A DNA stretch of 64,000 nucleotides from Penicillus capitatus (GCA_965649825.1 OZ287694.1:496001-560000); one strand, 5' to 3'. Shown: positions 23,017-33,869, numbered from the stretch's first letter. The notes: a model not told the origin generated them from the letters alone. Made by a program: numbers and translations.

Positions 23017-24740
23017 GATAGTCGAATACGAGTTAACACGATCCATTGTGTCACATGACAAATACTGTCACGGGAAGACGCTCTGGCATAACATGCGTCT
23101 GGCCCCATTCCTGCCAGACGACACTGGTATTCAGCATCCCGATAGAGGTTTTAGCAATGCTTCGTCGTGTCCAAGAGATATCCGACAGAAGCCTTACGAT
23201 GGTTAGCAGCGTGTGTGGCTGTATGGAATCGCGGTCGTGGCGATGCGTGGCAAACCGTCGTACGAATAAATCGTCTGGCGACCATTGATTCGTGTCTTTT
23301 GTGTTCGTCTGCTTTGTTCCTCTCCGACTGAGCTGCAAACCACTGCGACTTGTGTGCGGACCACCTTCCTGTTGTTCGTGCGTTGGTTCGGCGACGCAGT
23401 ACACGTCCTTCAAACCGATCGCAGAAGGCGGAACTCGAACGCAGTCGGAGGTTTGTCGACGGAGGTCGTCTGTTGTTTTCCGCAGTGATCCGACCCGCCC
23501 GGAGAGAACGACGACGGGCAGTGGAACCACGAGCGCGGAGGACGACGTGTACTGCGAAGTTTGCGTCCGAAGAAAAGCAAACTCCCAACCGACGCGTCAG
23601 AAACCGACGGGTCGTGCGTCGACTCTCCATGCAAGTAGGCTCTCCTGCGACCGCGCATCGTCTAAGCACGTTTGTTTCTTCAAGGAGGCTCTGAGGCCAA
23701 TAGATTCCCGAGAGATTGCGATACCGCCCAACGAACAAGGCGAAAAGGGTACCATCACCGCGCACAACATCCTCAGGCGAAAAGGGCACCATTACAGTTT
23801 CCCTGCCAGCGGCGCCCTCGGGAAATCCACGTGAGCCGAGTTAGCCATCACATCCAGGGGTCAACGCATGGGCGTGTGTTTCAGATGCAGCTGTCACCTG
23901 GTGGTGGCACCTGGCCGAGGCAGCTCTGCGGTGGGATAGGCGGAGTATGCGTGGACGTGGCGTCGTTCTGAAGCGCTGGGCCCGGTCCAAGCCCCTCGCG
24001 TTCGGATCTGTCGCCGGTACCTTGAAGGATGCTGGCTTTGGAGGCCCCCACTCAGGACCCGCGTTTCCCTTTTTTCTGTAAGGGTCTCTTGTTAGAGTCT
24101 TTTCTTTCGTCCTGAGTGGGTTTTTCATTTCGCCGTGTTAGCCAGTAGTTTTTTAGTACTTTGTTAGACCCTGCTCTTTCTGTTCTCCTTTCTGTGTTTA
24201 GTATAGAACCTTTCTTGATTGTGTTTTTTGATCACTTCACTTTTTTCTATGTGTGCTCTGGCGACCTTTCTGTCGCGTTTACTTTGTTCATGTTTATTGT
24301 TTCCCAATTTTGTTTTTTCTCATTCCCTGTGTTTTCCTGTTTGTTGCTGTGCTGTTTGGGCTTGAGACCGGCCACCTGCCTTCTTGACTGTGTGTTTCTC
24401 TGTTCGTGTTTGACTGCATGTGTGTTTTGCTTTTTTTCTGTCCCTTCCTTGTGTGTTTTTTTATTAGCGTGCGCGCCGCCTTCGCCTCCTTAGCTGGCTC
24501 TGCAGGGGGAAAGCATGGTGAAGGTGTGGGGTGAGGCTTTGCACGGGTCGGTGTCCCTGTCGTGGATGGTGACAGAAGCGGGCCCTGCAAGCTTTCGCTA
24601 CCCCCCAGGTCAGATCCCTACCTCTCTTCTCGCAACTCTACTCAATATGTGTGTCTGCCATTAGGCTGTGGGTCGGGTCGCCGTCCGCCTCCAATGGACA
24701 GCTGGCGATATACTTCACCCGAGGGCGCCGCACGGGCAGT
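23017..24740. repeat. R element, copy R3 (leads into Pmp-like tail)
   Basis: Identical to R2 up to 23432, then diverged from R1/R2 by a 1-base insertion and many substitutions. The inverted repeat near 24047-24120 is intact. After ...CACGGGCAG it runs directly into coding sequence of a Pmp-like gene tail, as R4 does at the right end of the window. Confidence 0.75.
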
Positions 24741-24744
24741 GGAA

Positions 24745-26765
24745 ACTAGGTGTTCGCTGTACGGAGACACAGTATCGAATGTCACCCGAGGACGACGCGT
24801 GTCAGCCGTGTCCTCCGAATGCAAACTGTGCATCCGATAACGTCATTCAGCCGAACCAAGAGTACTGGCATCCGTATCCGTGCGACGTGCACATGCAGGA
24901 ATGCCTGAGCCAATCTGCGTGCGATTTTGATCGAGAGGCGCAGCTGGTCGCCATCACAAGAGATATGCACGAGTGTGATCTCAATGCGGCCACTGAAAGT
25001 GCCTATGCTGAAGAACAATGCAATGAGGTCTCGTTTTCCTTCTCCTAACCCCTTTTCTCCTATCTCTCGTGAAGCAGGGATACAGAGGACCGCTTTGTGG
25101 TGAATGCAGAAGTGGATACGGTCATACGTCTTCTTTGGACTGCGACCGATGCGACAAGGACCTGAGCATTGCCTACCTAGTTCTCTCTGTTGTCGTCGTC
25201 TTGGCACCCAGCAGCTTCGCCATCAAGAGTAGTCTGGGACCAGCTCTATCAAGTGGACAAGACATCGCGCGACTCCTTCGCCAAGTGCCAGCACGCAAGC
25301 TGATCAGGACCGTTTCTGTTCCGGAAGAACTCCAGTTGGCAGAACTCGGTGGTCCGTCAAGCAGAGTCGTCTCATCAAGGCGCCAGGCGACCGAGATCGC
25401 AGGCAGTCATGGAAGCGACGAAGATAGCCAACTGTCAGCCGAACTGGCCAAATGGAAACTCGTTGAGATCTTTAAGGTACATACAGCGTCAGATGCGGCT
25501 CCGTAAAGAATCTCTTGTTTCCAGATCACGATCAATTCTTTGCAGACGATTTCGGTGGCGATATACATCAGCTCCAACTGGACATCCTCGGCAAAGTCGC
25601 TGATATCGGCAACAGGTAAGCCGCCATCGTCCCGCTTTCGGATAAGGGACAGACTGTTCGATGGATAGATGTTGTTGGAGGCATGATGTTGAACACGGCG
25701 TCCTTTTCCATCGAATGTCTCATTCCGCTGGAGGCCGCCTTCCCCCGGTCCATCCTTCGCCCGATCGTCGCCATAGCCGTTCCAGTTGCCGCTCTCCTCC
25801 TGCACGGCGTTTTCTGGTTCTGCGTGGGGATGAGATCCGCAGAGAGCTGGGAGTATTTGGAGAAGAGGTGGTCATTGAGCTTCCTTGCAGTTTCCTACCT
25901 GAGCTGTGTCTGGATCACCAAAAACGCCGTGAATGTGCTTTCCTGCGTCCGAGTGCGCCAATCCATCCACACAGGCGCAGAAAGCACGAGCTATCGCTGG
26001 ACACAGGCAACCACCGTCAAGTGTTTCGCAGGATACCATGCCATCCTTGTCGGTGTCCTTGGCCTTCCCGTCCTCCTTTTCTTCACGCTCTGATTCCCAG
26101 TGCTGTTGTCGTGGAAGCTGCTGAGAAAGAGAAACCGCGATTCCTCGCACGAGAGCTGGTTTATGGATGCCACAGCGTTTCTGTATCGGGCTTACGCCGA
26201 CAGGTTTGTCTATTGGGAATCCCTTGTCCTGTTCCGAAAAGCGCCGTTGACGATCGTCGTGGCATTTGGATACCATCTAGGATCGAACCTCCAAGCCATC
26301 CTTGCCGTCTGCATACTGACCACGGCACTGTACCTGCACACGATGTGTCATCCCTTCCGAAACGAATTTGCCAGTCTGAATGTGTATGAAGAGGCCGTTC
26401 TCTTTTTCTCGAACATTACCTTTGTCATGGCTCTCTTATTCAATGACGATCAGATCGGGAATGCTCTGAGGGTATTGCTGTCGGTTTTGTTTTTTCTGTC
26501 GATCTGTGGACTGTTGGCTTTCTTGGGCTTTGTCTTTTCTCGGGCAACCTTTGCCTATATGTGTGTCGTACTGGGAATAGAAGAGGTTCCACAGATCGAT
26601 GCGCTTGGCAATTTGCGAGTGATGCGCGAGTTCATGATCTTTAAAGTGGCGCAGAATGTCCCTCGCATGAGAAGCTTCATTCGTAAATCCAAAGCCGATG
26701 AGGAGCAAACAAACATTGGCCTGAACGCCAGACGAGATTCGGCGGGTTTCTCCTCAGGATTGTGA
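24745..26765 (+). pseudogene. Truncated Pmp-like membrane protein tail with in-frame stop
   Basis: Encodes only the C-terminal third of the family seen at 34237-40472: the Cys-rich CQPCPPNANC module, then GYRGPLCGECRSGYGH, a cytoplasmic linker and the multi-pass membrane region ending at 26765. Introns at 25028-25077, 25476-25524 and 25616-25668 sit at the same places and phases as in the intact gene. The beta-helix half is missing; the R element lies directly upstream instead. At 26091-26093 a TGA replaces the GGA glycine codon of the intact paralogue, and the same frame then continues to the normal end, so a single nonsense change breaks the membrane domain. Loss of the 5' part plus the stop make a pseudogene the best reading. 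A shortened protein ending at 26090 is possible. Confidence 0.8.
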
Positions 26766-26934
26766 CCGTCGCAAACGATGGCCTCGAGCCTTGTATTCAT
26801 ATCACAGACGGTTGTCGCGTGTTATGAGAGATCTCTTTGAAAGAATAACACTTCTCGGACTGTTGGCTCCCTGTCATGCGAAACTGCGGTTAACGCGACG
26901 TTCAGAATAGTGTCCAAAGAGACGAAAAGGCTAT
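26766..26934. other. Short intergenic gap
   Basis: Nothing recognised between the Pmp-like tail and the small ORF that follows. Confidence 0.3.
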
Positions 26935-27273
26935 ATGAAGATTTCCACTTGCATACTGCTCAGCCTCGCCTTATTTCGACCGCAATCTCGCCGTTCTCCA
27001 CCATCTGAGAAACGCACTTGCAGCCTTAAGTGTCTAATCCAGGTTTCTCTTCTCGCTTACGGCGCGACCTTTAGCCACTCAATCTCTGTCTGCCATGTTT
27101 TCTGTTTGATCCTCGCACTTGTCGACATTCATGCAGTCAGTCATGGTGGCATGCAGGAACGTGATGTGGACAGCATCGGTGTGTCTGGTTTGGCATTGTC
27201 ATATCGATCAAACGTTTCCACTCTATTGTTCAATGTTTGTGCCCCGTCGGCCGACGTTAAGCCTTGCAGGTAA
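26935..27273 (+). CDS. Possible small secreted or membrane protein
   Basis: A 112-codon frame with a true ATG starts MKISTCILLSLALF, which looks like a signal peptide. A second hydrophobic stretch (CHVFCLILALV) follows near residue 60. A possible donor (CAG|GTTTCT) lies after codon 36, so it could be the first exon of a longer gene. There is no paralogue and no domain. It may be chance, since T-rich sequence readily gives hydrophobic peptides. Confidence 0.25.
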   Translation: MKISTCILLSLALFRPQSRRSPPSEKRTCSLKCLIQVSLLAYGATFSHSISVCHVFCLILALVDIHAVSHGGMQERDVDSIGVSGLALSYRSNVSTLLFNVCAPSADVKPCR

Positions 27274-27704
27274 AACAACATCCTCCATTGCGTACTCTTT
27301 TGATGTCGGCTGAATTCTTTATCAGTTGGCTGAATGAGGCAGCGAAGCTACTGATATGAAGGAAGGAATACCGAAATGTAAACATCGTCTCTTTCCTACA
27401 GATATCCGACATCACACGCCGCATCACGTTTGCAGATCAGCTCCAATGCATGTGATCAGAGCTGAGGGTTAAGTTCAGACATTTCGGCGCTGCCCTCTGA
27501 CTATCGCCGTCATGTCAATGAAGTGCGTGCATTCAGGAGAAACGACGAACGTCAGTTGCCGTCGCATGCATTCTTCGTCCATTTTTCTGTCCCAGTGAAC
27601 GCGTTCGTCGAACTGCGAGATAAAAAAACATGTCCACCACAAGAATACTACCATTCACGGCTTTGCCGATCTGAAAGCTATTAGGCGGAATGCTCGATAA
27701 CGTC
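27274..27704. other. Intergenic, nothing recognised
   Basis: No gene seen. It leads into the conserved 5' block of the right U-box gene. Confidence 0.35.
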
Positions 27705-27750
27705 TTCAAAGTCGAACGCGGTGTTTCGATGCATTCGATGATCAGTACGG
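27705..27750 (+). promoter_or_regulatory. Perfectly conserved 46-bp 5' flanking block, right copy
   Basis: Inverted identical partner of 3034-3079. It lies 63 bases before the U-box ATG. A pyrimidine-rich acceptor (CCCTTCATTGCAG) follows just before the ATG, so the block may lie in or beside a 5' UTR exon. Confidence 0.5.
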
Positions 27751-27812
27751 TCAGCGTCCGTGCGGCACATTAACATCGTCACTCTCCATCATTTTCCCTT
27801 CATTGCAGTTCG

Positions 27813-28877
27813 ATGGATGTCATAAGCATAGCCCTAAAGGTGACCGAAGGCATCGTAGACCATGCCGCACTCGCCGTAACGAACGCCGAAGAGTGCAAAC
27901 TGCTCGCCTCTTTGGCGGGACAAACGAAGCCGTTTCTGCAGACACTGGAGCAGCTGCACGTGGATAATCCTTCACTGCTCGCAGCGCTGAACCTCATCCT
28001 TAACGCACTCAATGAAGCGGACCAAGTCATAGAAGACTGTTGCAAGTCCACATGTTTGACAGGGATGTTATTCGCTTCGCGGAACAGCGATAAGCTGAAA
28101 CACGTCGCTCAGAAGCTGCAACACGCGTTGCAACAGGTGCCTCTGGCCAGTCTGCCGATTGTGGGAGAGATTCATGAATGCATGCTCGCCCTCCAAGACG
28201 ACCTTCACAAAGCCAAGTTCGACAGCGTAGCGGCATCGACGCTTCAGACGACAGTGTGGAAAGAAGAAATGGAGAAGGCATTCAATAGGAATCTGGAAGG
28301 GACAGAAGAGATGAAAACCGTCCTCGCTGACATTATGAAGGAGCATTCCAGAACAGTCGAAGCCAAATTGCAGAACCTTGATGTGCTGAAGGATTACATG
28401 CACGAGGCGCGAAGAGAAAAAGACCAGCTGCTGGAGTACGAGCTGAAGCATATTATCGACGCCATCAATGAATCTCTCAAGCAGACGGAACAGGCCCCGG
28501 CTCCGGATTTGTCTGCTGATGTTCTTGATCAGCTTTGTTGTTGTCCAATCAGCAAGGAGATCATGAAGGACCCAGTGGTGCTGAAAGATTCGGGTGTCAC
28601 TTATGAGAGAGCCAGCATTGAGGACTGGTTGCGACGCGGGAATAAGAAGGACCCCGTAACCGAAACTGAAATCAAATCTTACGAGCTAATTCCAAATCTG
28701 TTGGCCAAGAGTCTTGTGAGTTTCGCAATTGCAATCGATGGATCGGAGAAACACCAAACCAAGACAGAAAAACGACAGCCTCGTGAAACTGAATTGTACG
28801 AAGGACGCGGTCAGCATACACGTGCAGAAAATGCTGCCACTTCCGTCTGCATCCATTCCGCTGTCATATATCATTGA
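27813..28877 (+). CDS. Four-helix-bundle / U-box protein, right copy
   Basis: 354 residues from ATG 27813, collinear with the left copy. The N-terminal 125 residues form an MLKL-like four-helix bundle (conserved leucines, ECKLLASL helix, SRNSDKLKHVAQKL helix). A coiled coil rich in Lys and Glu follows (YMHEARREKDQLLEYELKHI). The U-box near residues 240-310 is canonical here: CPISKEIMKDPVVL, GVTYERASIEDWL and a KDPVTETE loop. This is the expected surface for an E2 enzyme, so E3 ubiquitin-ligase activity is likely. It is followed within about 150 bases by the pseudokinase exons on the same strand. The last 20-30 codons (TSVCIHSAVIYH) may be intron read-through if the two units are spliced together. 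Confidence 0.85.
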   Translation: MDVISIALKVTEGIVDHAALAVTNAEECKLLASLAGQTKPFLQTLEQLHVDNPSLLAALNLILNALNEADQVIEDCCKSTCLTGMLFASRNSDKLKHVAQKLQHALQQVPLASLPIVGEIHECMLALQDDLHKAKFDSVAASTLQTTVWKEEMEKAFNRNLEGTEEMKTVLADIMKEHSRTVEAKLQNLDVLKDYMHEARREKDQLLEYELKHIIDAINESLKQTEQAPAPDLSADVLDQLCCCPISKEIMKDPVVLKDSGVTYERASIEDWLRRGNKKDPVTETEIKSYELIPNLLAKSLVSFAIAIDGSEKHQTKTEKRQPRETELYEGRGQHTRAENAATSVCIHSAVIYH

Positions 28878-29030
28878 TGATGTGAATTTCAAGGTTGGGG
28901 AGAGGAGGAAGCGAGAAGGAGACCCAGTTCGCGCTGAGTATCTACCACAGTTTTTTACACCCCTCACGATAGCATCTCCGCTTGTCAGAGAAGAAAGTCG
29001 ATATGAGAAGGCAAGGACGTAGTAACAAAG

Positions 29031-30323
29031 GCATGCAGTCGTTTGGAAGCGTATGTTGCAACGACAGGTCAGAGACATTCATCTCGGCGACTTCGCCTTC
29101 GTCCACTTGGCTCATGACCATTGCACGGGGGAGCACTGTGCTATTAAATACATTGAACGTGGGAGAAAAGTAAGGCACGTGTGTTCGGTTGAGATTCGCC
29201 AATGTCGAAGTGGGATGATAGATCGACAAGTACGTGAAGTATGGGATACTTAACCATCGAAAGTTATCTCATCGTCACGTGATTCAGTTTAAAGAGGTTG
29301 CCAAACTATTGCTACTTCATTACAGCTTCTGTAAAAGTGTGACGGGTGATTAACATTCAGGTGTATTTGACCCCCTCGTATTTGTGCATCGTCACAGAGT
29401 ATGCTCCGGGTGGCAGTATGTTGGATTATGTCAAGATGAAAAATGAGTCCAGCGAGAAGGAGATGCGTTGGTTTTTTCAGCAACTTATCATCGGTGTGGA
29501 CCATTGCCATCAAATGGAAGTGGTACGTCCTGAGATCAAACTCGAAGATGCTCTGCTGGATGGTGGCCGACGTCCTCTCCTCAAAATCTCCCCCTTTAGA
29601 TATAATGTGGTGAGCAGTGTCGTTACTGTCACTTTATCATTTTCCGGACGTTCCCTCCTCTGCAGCAAGATGAAGACAATTTAACACCGTTACCTGGAGT
29701 GGGTACACCCGTCTACGTGGCACCAGAGGTCATCGCGCCACTACAGGCATATGATAGCAAAGTGCGCGTTCGATTGCGCGACATCCGAAGATGATGATGT
29801 GTGGTCACGTTGTCTACAGAAAGCAAGTGTTTGGTCCTGTGGAGTTTGTCTGTACTTTATGATTTTTGCATGTTATCCCTTCAAGAACGACACGGTAAGG
29901 CACGCCATGTCCAGACAATCAGACTACCTCATTCCCTTCCTCTGCTGCTGATCCTGTGTTTTCAGTGTATTTTGGAAATGCCGTTATCGATTCCCGAACA
30001 TCCCGCCATCTCTGCCGATTTGGAAGACCTGTTGCACAAGATCATGGAAAAGGATCCAGAGAAACGCATCGGTATAAAAGACATCATGGAACATCGCTGG
30101 TTTCAAACTGATCCTATAAATGTCGCCATATTCACGAACAAAGAACTCGGCAATCAAAGGGCAAAAAGTCGCTTGCAAGTAAGATCGATCTCTCCACATC
30201 ATACCTGTCTTTGATGGAGTCTTACAGAGTGAAGAAGAGGTCCGTGCTATCGTGGAAGAAGCAAAGATTCCTGCCACAGATAAAGGGCTTAGATTGGACA
30301 TCGTTCACACAGTAGGGGATTAG
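29031..30323 (+). CDS. SnRK2-like pseudokinase, right copy
   Basis: Same exon layout as the left copy. Parts in order: IHLGDFAFVHLAH loop, CAIKYIERG, an intron at 29170-29221, IDKYVKYGILNHRKL, LCIVTEYAPGG, RPEIKLED, KISPFRYN, GTPVYVAPE, KASVWSCG, then a C-lobe with RIGIKDIMEHRWF and an acidic tail (SEEEVRAIVEEAK) ending at TAG 30321-30323. It is more eroded at the active site than the left copy: the catalytic Asp is Glu, the metal-binding Asn is Asp, DFG is PFR, and the alpha-F Asp is Ser. Catalysis is unlikely. The ATP lysine and the APE motif are kept, so the fold is probably maintained. The start is unclear; no Met is obligatory in the first exon, so fusion to the U-box ORF remains possible. 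Confidence 0.75.
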
Positions 30324-31460
30324 ATGCACAGATACATACAAAGGGATCCGGGATTATATTTCATTCGTTTCAATTATCTGTTGCCGCACTCGCCTAATCA
30401 CTCAGTTTTGTAAAGACATCCCCACTCACTCCCTTGGACATTCAGAATTGGATCTAGCACATCCAACCCCGATTTAGACTCCGTTATATTATTGTATTGA
30501 TGAACGGCTGCAGATTTTATGAAACTAGATCGAGTTCAGTGCGAAACGCGAAGGGTCTTACAAAACTAACTATGCGCCGTCATCGTAGCTGCCACATGAG
30601 TTTCGAAAAAAGCAGACGATACCTCTTCAGATTCGAGATCAAAATATGGTATCCTGTGTTTTGACAGCAAAGACGATCTACTACCAAGGAGATAATGCGA
30701 CGGTCGACCTTTTCAAACAGACCTTCATCCAGCTCCATCTGGAAAGCAAATTCTGGAACGAGTATCCGGTTAGGAAAGCCCATCGCTCTCGCCAAAACGC
30801 TGCGAGAATCGCCCACCCGCATCGGATTCAACGCCGTACCACATCACATCCCTGCATCCGGAGTCACTGGCATGTTCCTTGATGAAACAGATCACACAGC
30901 AGTCCAGTACCTCTATCACTCCCATTGACATTGGCCATGACGATCGGATGCACAAGATCATCTCCATGAAGTTATGACACCCATTTGCTGTCCACTCCCT
31001 AATGAGTGGGCTCTTTTATAGTCCAGTACATTGTTCTCAAACAGACAGAGATCGATGAGAAATCGTTTGCAAGGAGACCAAAGACCGGAAATCCAGCACT
31101 TTAGCATACGACCACCCCTTCTCCTATAAAAACGGCGCCCTCTCCCCGAACGTCGACTCTTGCTGGATACTGGATCTCTTGGCTGGTACCATCGTTAGCA
31201 GCAAGAGCACGTGGATAACACCATAGACTGATATTAGAGAAGTGTCTCTAAGAGTGGCGTGATCTTCACTGCTGTAAGTCGTGCGCTTGGCGGAAAAGAG
31301 TGAGATACGTGCTCTCCAGCATCTACGTACGCCGAGTGGTTTGATGCAGGTGTATGTTTGTCGTACGACTAGCGGTTTTTGATCAGACTCATTTTATCTG
31401 CAGAACGTTTCTTTGTTCTTCGCAGCTTAGTGAATCGTGAGAATCGACACGTGCTCAAGG
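30324..31460. other. Intergenic, nothing recognised
   Basis: Short overlapping frames near 30580-30970 on both strands lack domains. The rest (30970-31460) shows no open frame of note. Confidence 0.35.
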
Positions 31461-32156
31461 ATGGATGCAATCTGTGCGATTTTTCTGATGGTGTTCCAGG
31501 ACACCTACGAAAGAGTGTTTAGCGTTAGGTGTTGTCTAGGGAATTCGCGCCGTTCTGTGTGTCACACAGACGCCTCTGGCTTCTGTATCTGCACCTGATT
31601 ACGCGAGTGTCGTTACGGTCGCGTTTGAAGATGATTTCGGACTGCAAGAGGCGATAGACTCCGAAGGAGAGATAGAGATGCCTCCGGAAGCTCCTGGTTC
31701 GCTCATGACCCAAGAGTCACCAGTCGTACTTATCACAACTGCATTGTAGAAGCAATGAATTCAGAGGAAGCGCAAGAGAAGGACGAGACATATGCGGACG
31801 TCACATCCACATACTACGCCCATATCGACTTTGATGTAGCAGATGTGGAAAGTGAAGGAGAAGGAGAAGGGGAGCACGATGCCGATGTCGACGTCGCTGC
31901 AGAGGAAGTGGAAGAAGAGGAAAAGAAAACAAAGAAGAGACAGAAAAAGAAGAAACCGACGACGATTCAAGTGTCCGAACGAACCACCCAGAACACTGTC
32001 GTGGAAAAAACTCCACAGAAATATCCAAGCACAACTCCCCCAAAGGCCACCAAGGATGAAGGAATTGATGGAGAGGGGCAACCTGTCTTGTTGGAAAGGA
32101 GTTCCAGACCTGATCCACAAGCACTTGTGTACGCAGTAGGACAGCTTGTCGGCTGA
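31461..32156 (+). pseudogene. Secreted acidic protein family, member 2 (apparent frameshift)
   Basis: Exon 1 (31461-31490, MDAICAIFLM) and exon 2 from 31540 (GIRAVLCVTQTPLASV) are joined by a 49-base intron and form a signal peptide, as in the other members. Exon 2 continues with DFGLQEAID and SLMTQE, which match the middle of member 1. It then meets TAG near 31749. The family reading resumes one frame over (IVEAMNSEEAQEKD), through a Glu-rich and Lys/Arg-rich stretch (31840-31960), to the conserved tail with TTPPKATKD, GQPV and RPDPQA. The GRSL-Cys box is absent. Either a one-base indel has broken the gene or a small unrecognised intron bridges it. Confidence 0.5.
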
Positions 32157-32933
32157 ATTCCATCGAGTCGACAGAAGAGAGCGAAGGGGTCGCTGCTCAG
32201 ACATGTTGTTCTCGCAATGGATAGCACATACATGAGTGGATTCTTTCTGAGGCCACTTTGTGATACATTGGGAAAGAACTGCATCGCACAATGTGAATAT
32301 CCTTGTAAAGCAAATAAACAAAGTTCTTTGGACGAAGCACAAAACGTTGAACGAAGAAGGATCACGTTCGTTAGACGACGACACTGAATAGATGATCATG
32401 TGTTCGAAAGGACACTGCCACTCGTCGAGAGAGGAATCCTGCCAGACATGGCCCTTCGCGTGCATGATCTGCAACTACTACACTGTCCGCTCTTGACGAT
32501 GATATCTACCGATATTCCGTTTCTTAAACAACGACCACGTGTGCAACGAAGATCACCTCTTGTATCGACAAAACAATCCTGCCACAACTGTTCAGGATGC
32601 CAGCTACGGTGGATGGCACGCAGGGTAACAGAATGCGCTGTATGCTCTTTCACATTCTCACCGCAAGCGGCACGCCAAGTATTACGGAAAAGACGGCTCT
32701 TGACGACAAAACCGGATCCCATCTGTCTATTGGGTTGCATTTCACCCCAAATCGAGTTGCTAAGGACTTTCGAACGGCGTTGCAAGAGGCGCTGCCATTC
32801 CTGTTGTAATCGAATCGGTCGTCGAACGCTACCTTTGACAGAATCGAATCGACAGAAATCGACTGCGTAGCTCAAACGGAACTCGCGAAGGCGGAGGAGC
32901 GCAAGAACAGAAGCGACGGTTAAATAAAAATCC
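32157..32933. other. Possible decayed exon region
   Basis: A short frame from 32391 reads MIMCSKGHCHSSREESC with six cysteines in 34 codons. A 70-codon frame at 32597-32809 (ending DFRTALQEALPFLL) reads like protein. They are not in one frame, and no splice arrangement is convincing. They might be remains of a zinc-binding protein. No paralogue in the window. Confidence 0.2.
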
Positions 32934-33552
32934 AAAAGTTTTTGTCCGGGTGGTGAGACTCCATCGTCGTCGGCCCCCGAACTCAGCGCGACGTTGTCCT
33001 TTCCCCGCCGTAACCCATCCAACTCGGCGCGGGCTCGCCGGACACAACCGGTCAACTCTGATGGGACAACCCTCCTCTGTGTCCGGCGCAGGTATCGAAC
33101 CCCCGCGGTCGTACTTCTCGAACTGGTCCAACTGCACCATCCGCTTCGGGTCGATCCCCACAGTCGAGAACACGCTGTCGCCAAGGTAAGCCCGCCCGTG
33201 ACGACTCTCTCGACGGCCTGTTGACGACTTTCTCCACCGATCACTCTACACCCGTGACGACTTCGCCGGCGACTCTTTGACGACTTTGTCGTCCACCCGC
33301 CGGATGTCACTGTGGCACTCTGTGGTCGACAACACCATATGTGTCCTCACGCTATTTATTTGAGTCATGGCTGCCCATGCGACGTGTTTTGGCGTTCAGG
33401 ACATCGAGATCAAGCAATGCATTCATTCTCAATTCACGTTTGCTTTAGCGCTATTCCTATTTTGTTCGTTCCGTGCCCGAGTCTGTGTTTCATTCACTGC
33501 CATGTTTCTCCGCCGCCGGACTGATGGTGACAGTACGGAGTTCGTTTTCTGA
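32934..33552. repeat. Dispersed repeat, 619 bp, copy 2
   Basis: Gap-free partner of 4525-5143 in the same orientation. The minus-strand pol III-like boxes (33128-33139 and 33091-33101) and the GIDPKRMVQLD frame are kept. Flanks are unrelated to those of copy 1. Confidence 0.7.
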
Positions 33553-33581
33553 AAGCTGTCGCTCTTTATCGAAACTCCTCG

Positions 33582-33869
33582 TCAGTTTATCGCATGATCA
33601 ATACCGACAACGAAGCTGATCCCTACTGAGTGTATTCTCGTCATCTCGATAGAAAGGTCGAGTACAGATGTTTCTTCTACGCTCCGACGATTGGACTGAC
33701 TGGCCTCTGGAGCCTCAAGCGGCGTTCGGGATTGGACTGTAAAAGACAGTGGTTGATCATCAGAAAGCTTTTTGTCAACGAGCTTTAGGAAAAGTTGCAC
33801 CAAACGGTATCCTTCGAGACTCAATTCGGGAGATTGCTGCATCGCACAATACAAATGCTGTCTGTACAT
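33582..33869 (-). CDS. Hypothetical short protein
   Basis: A 95-codon frame from an ATG at 33867-33869 ends just downstream of the dispersed repeat. It contains an LSLEGYRLVQLFLKLVDKKL helix and ordinary composition. No domain or paralogue is known to me. It could be an exon of a larger gene or chance. Confidence 0.25.
   Translation of the reverse strand: MYRQHLYCAMQQSPELSLEGYRLVQLFLKLVDKKLSDDQPLSFTVQSRTPLEAPEASQSNRRSVEETSVLDLSIEMTRIHSVGISFVVGIDHAIN

Larger units (their letters stand above)
16037..23432. repeat. Tandem duplication, second copy
   Basis: Second 7,396-base copy of 8840-16235, with no difference found at any place compared. It ends inside R3. Confidence 0.9.

Noticed and set aside
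24161-24493. Hydrophobic 110-codon frame that looks like a membrane protein
   Set aside because: It falls in the T-rich half of R, where T-rich codons give Phe, Leu, Val and Cys by default. The frame is not kept at this length in R1, R2 or R4.
26091-26093. TGA as a selenocysteine codon
   Set aside because: The paralogue has glycine there, the site is in a membrane helix, and no SECIS-like structure was noticed downstream.
31761-32474. Minus-strand 237-codon frame
   Set aside because: Antisense to the Glu/Lys-rich part of acidic family member 2, which yields Phe/Leu/Ser runs; no domain.
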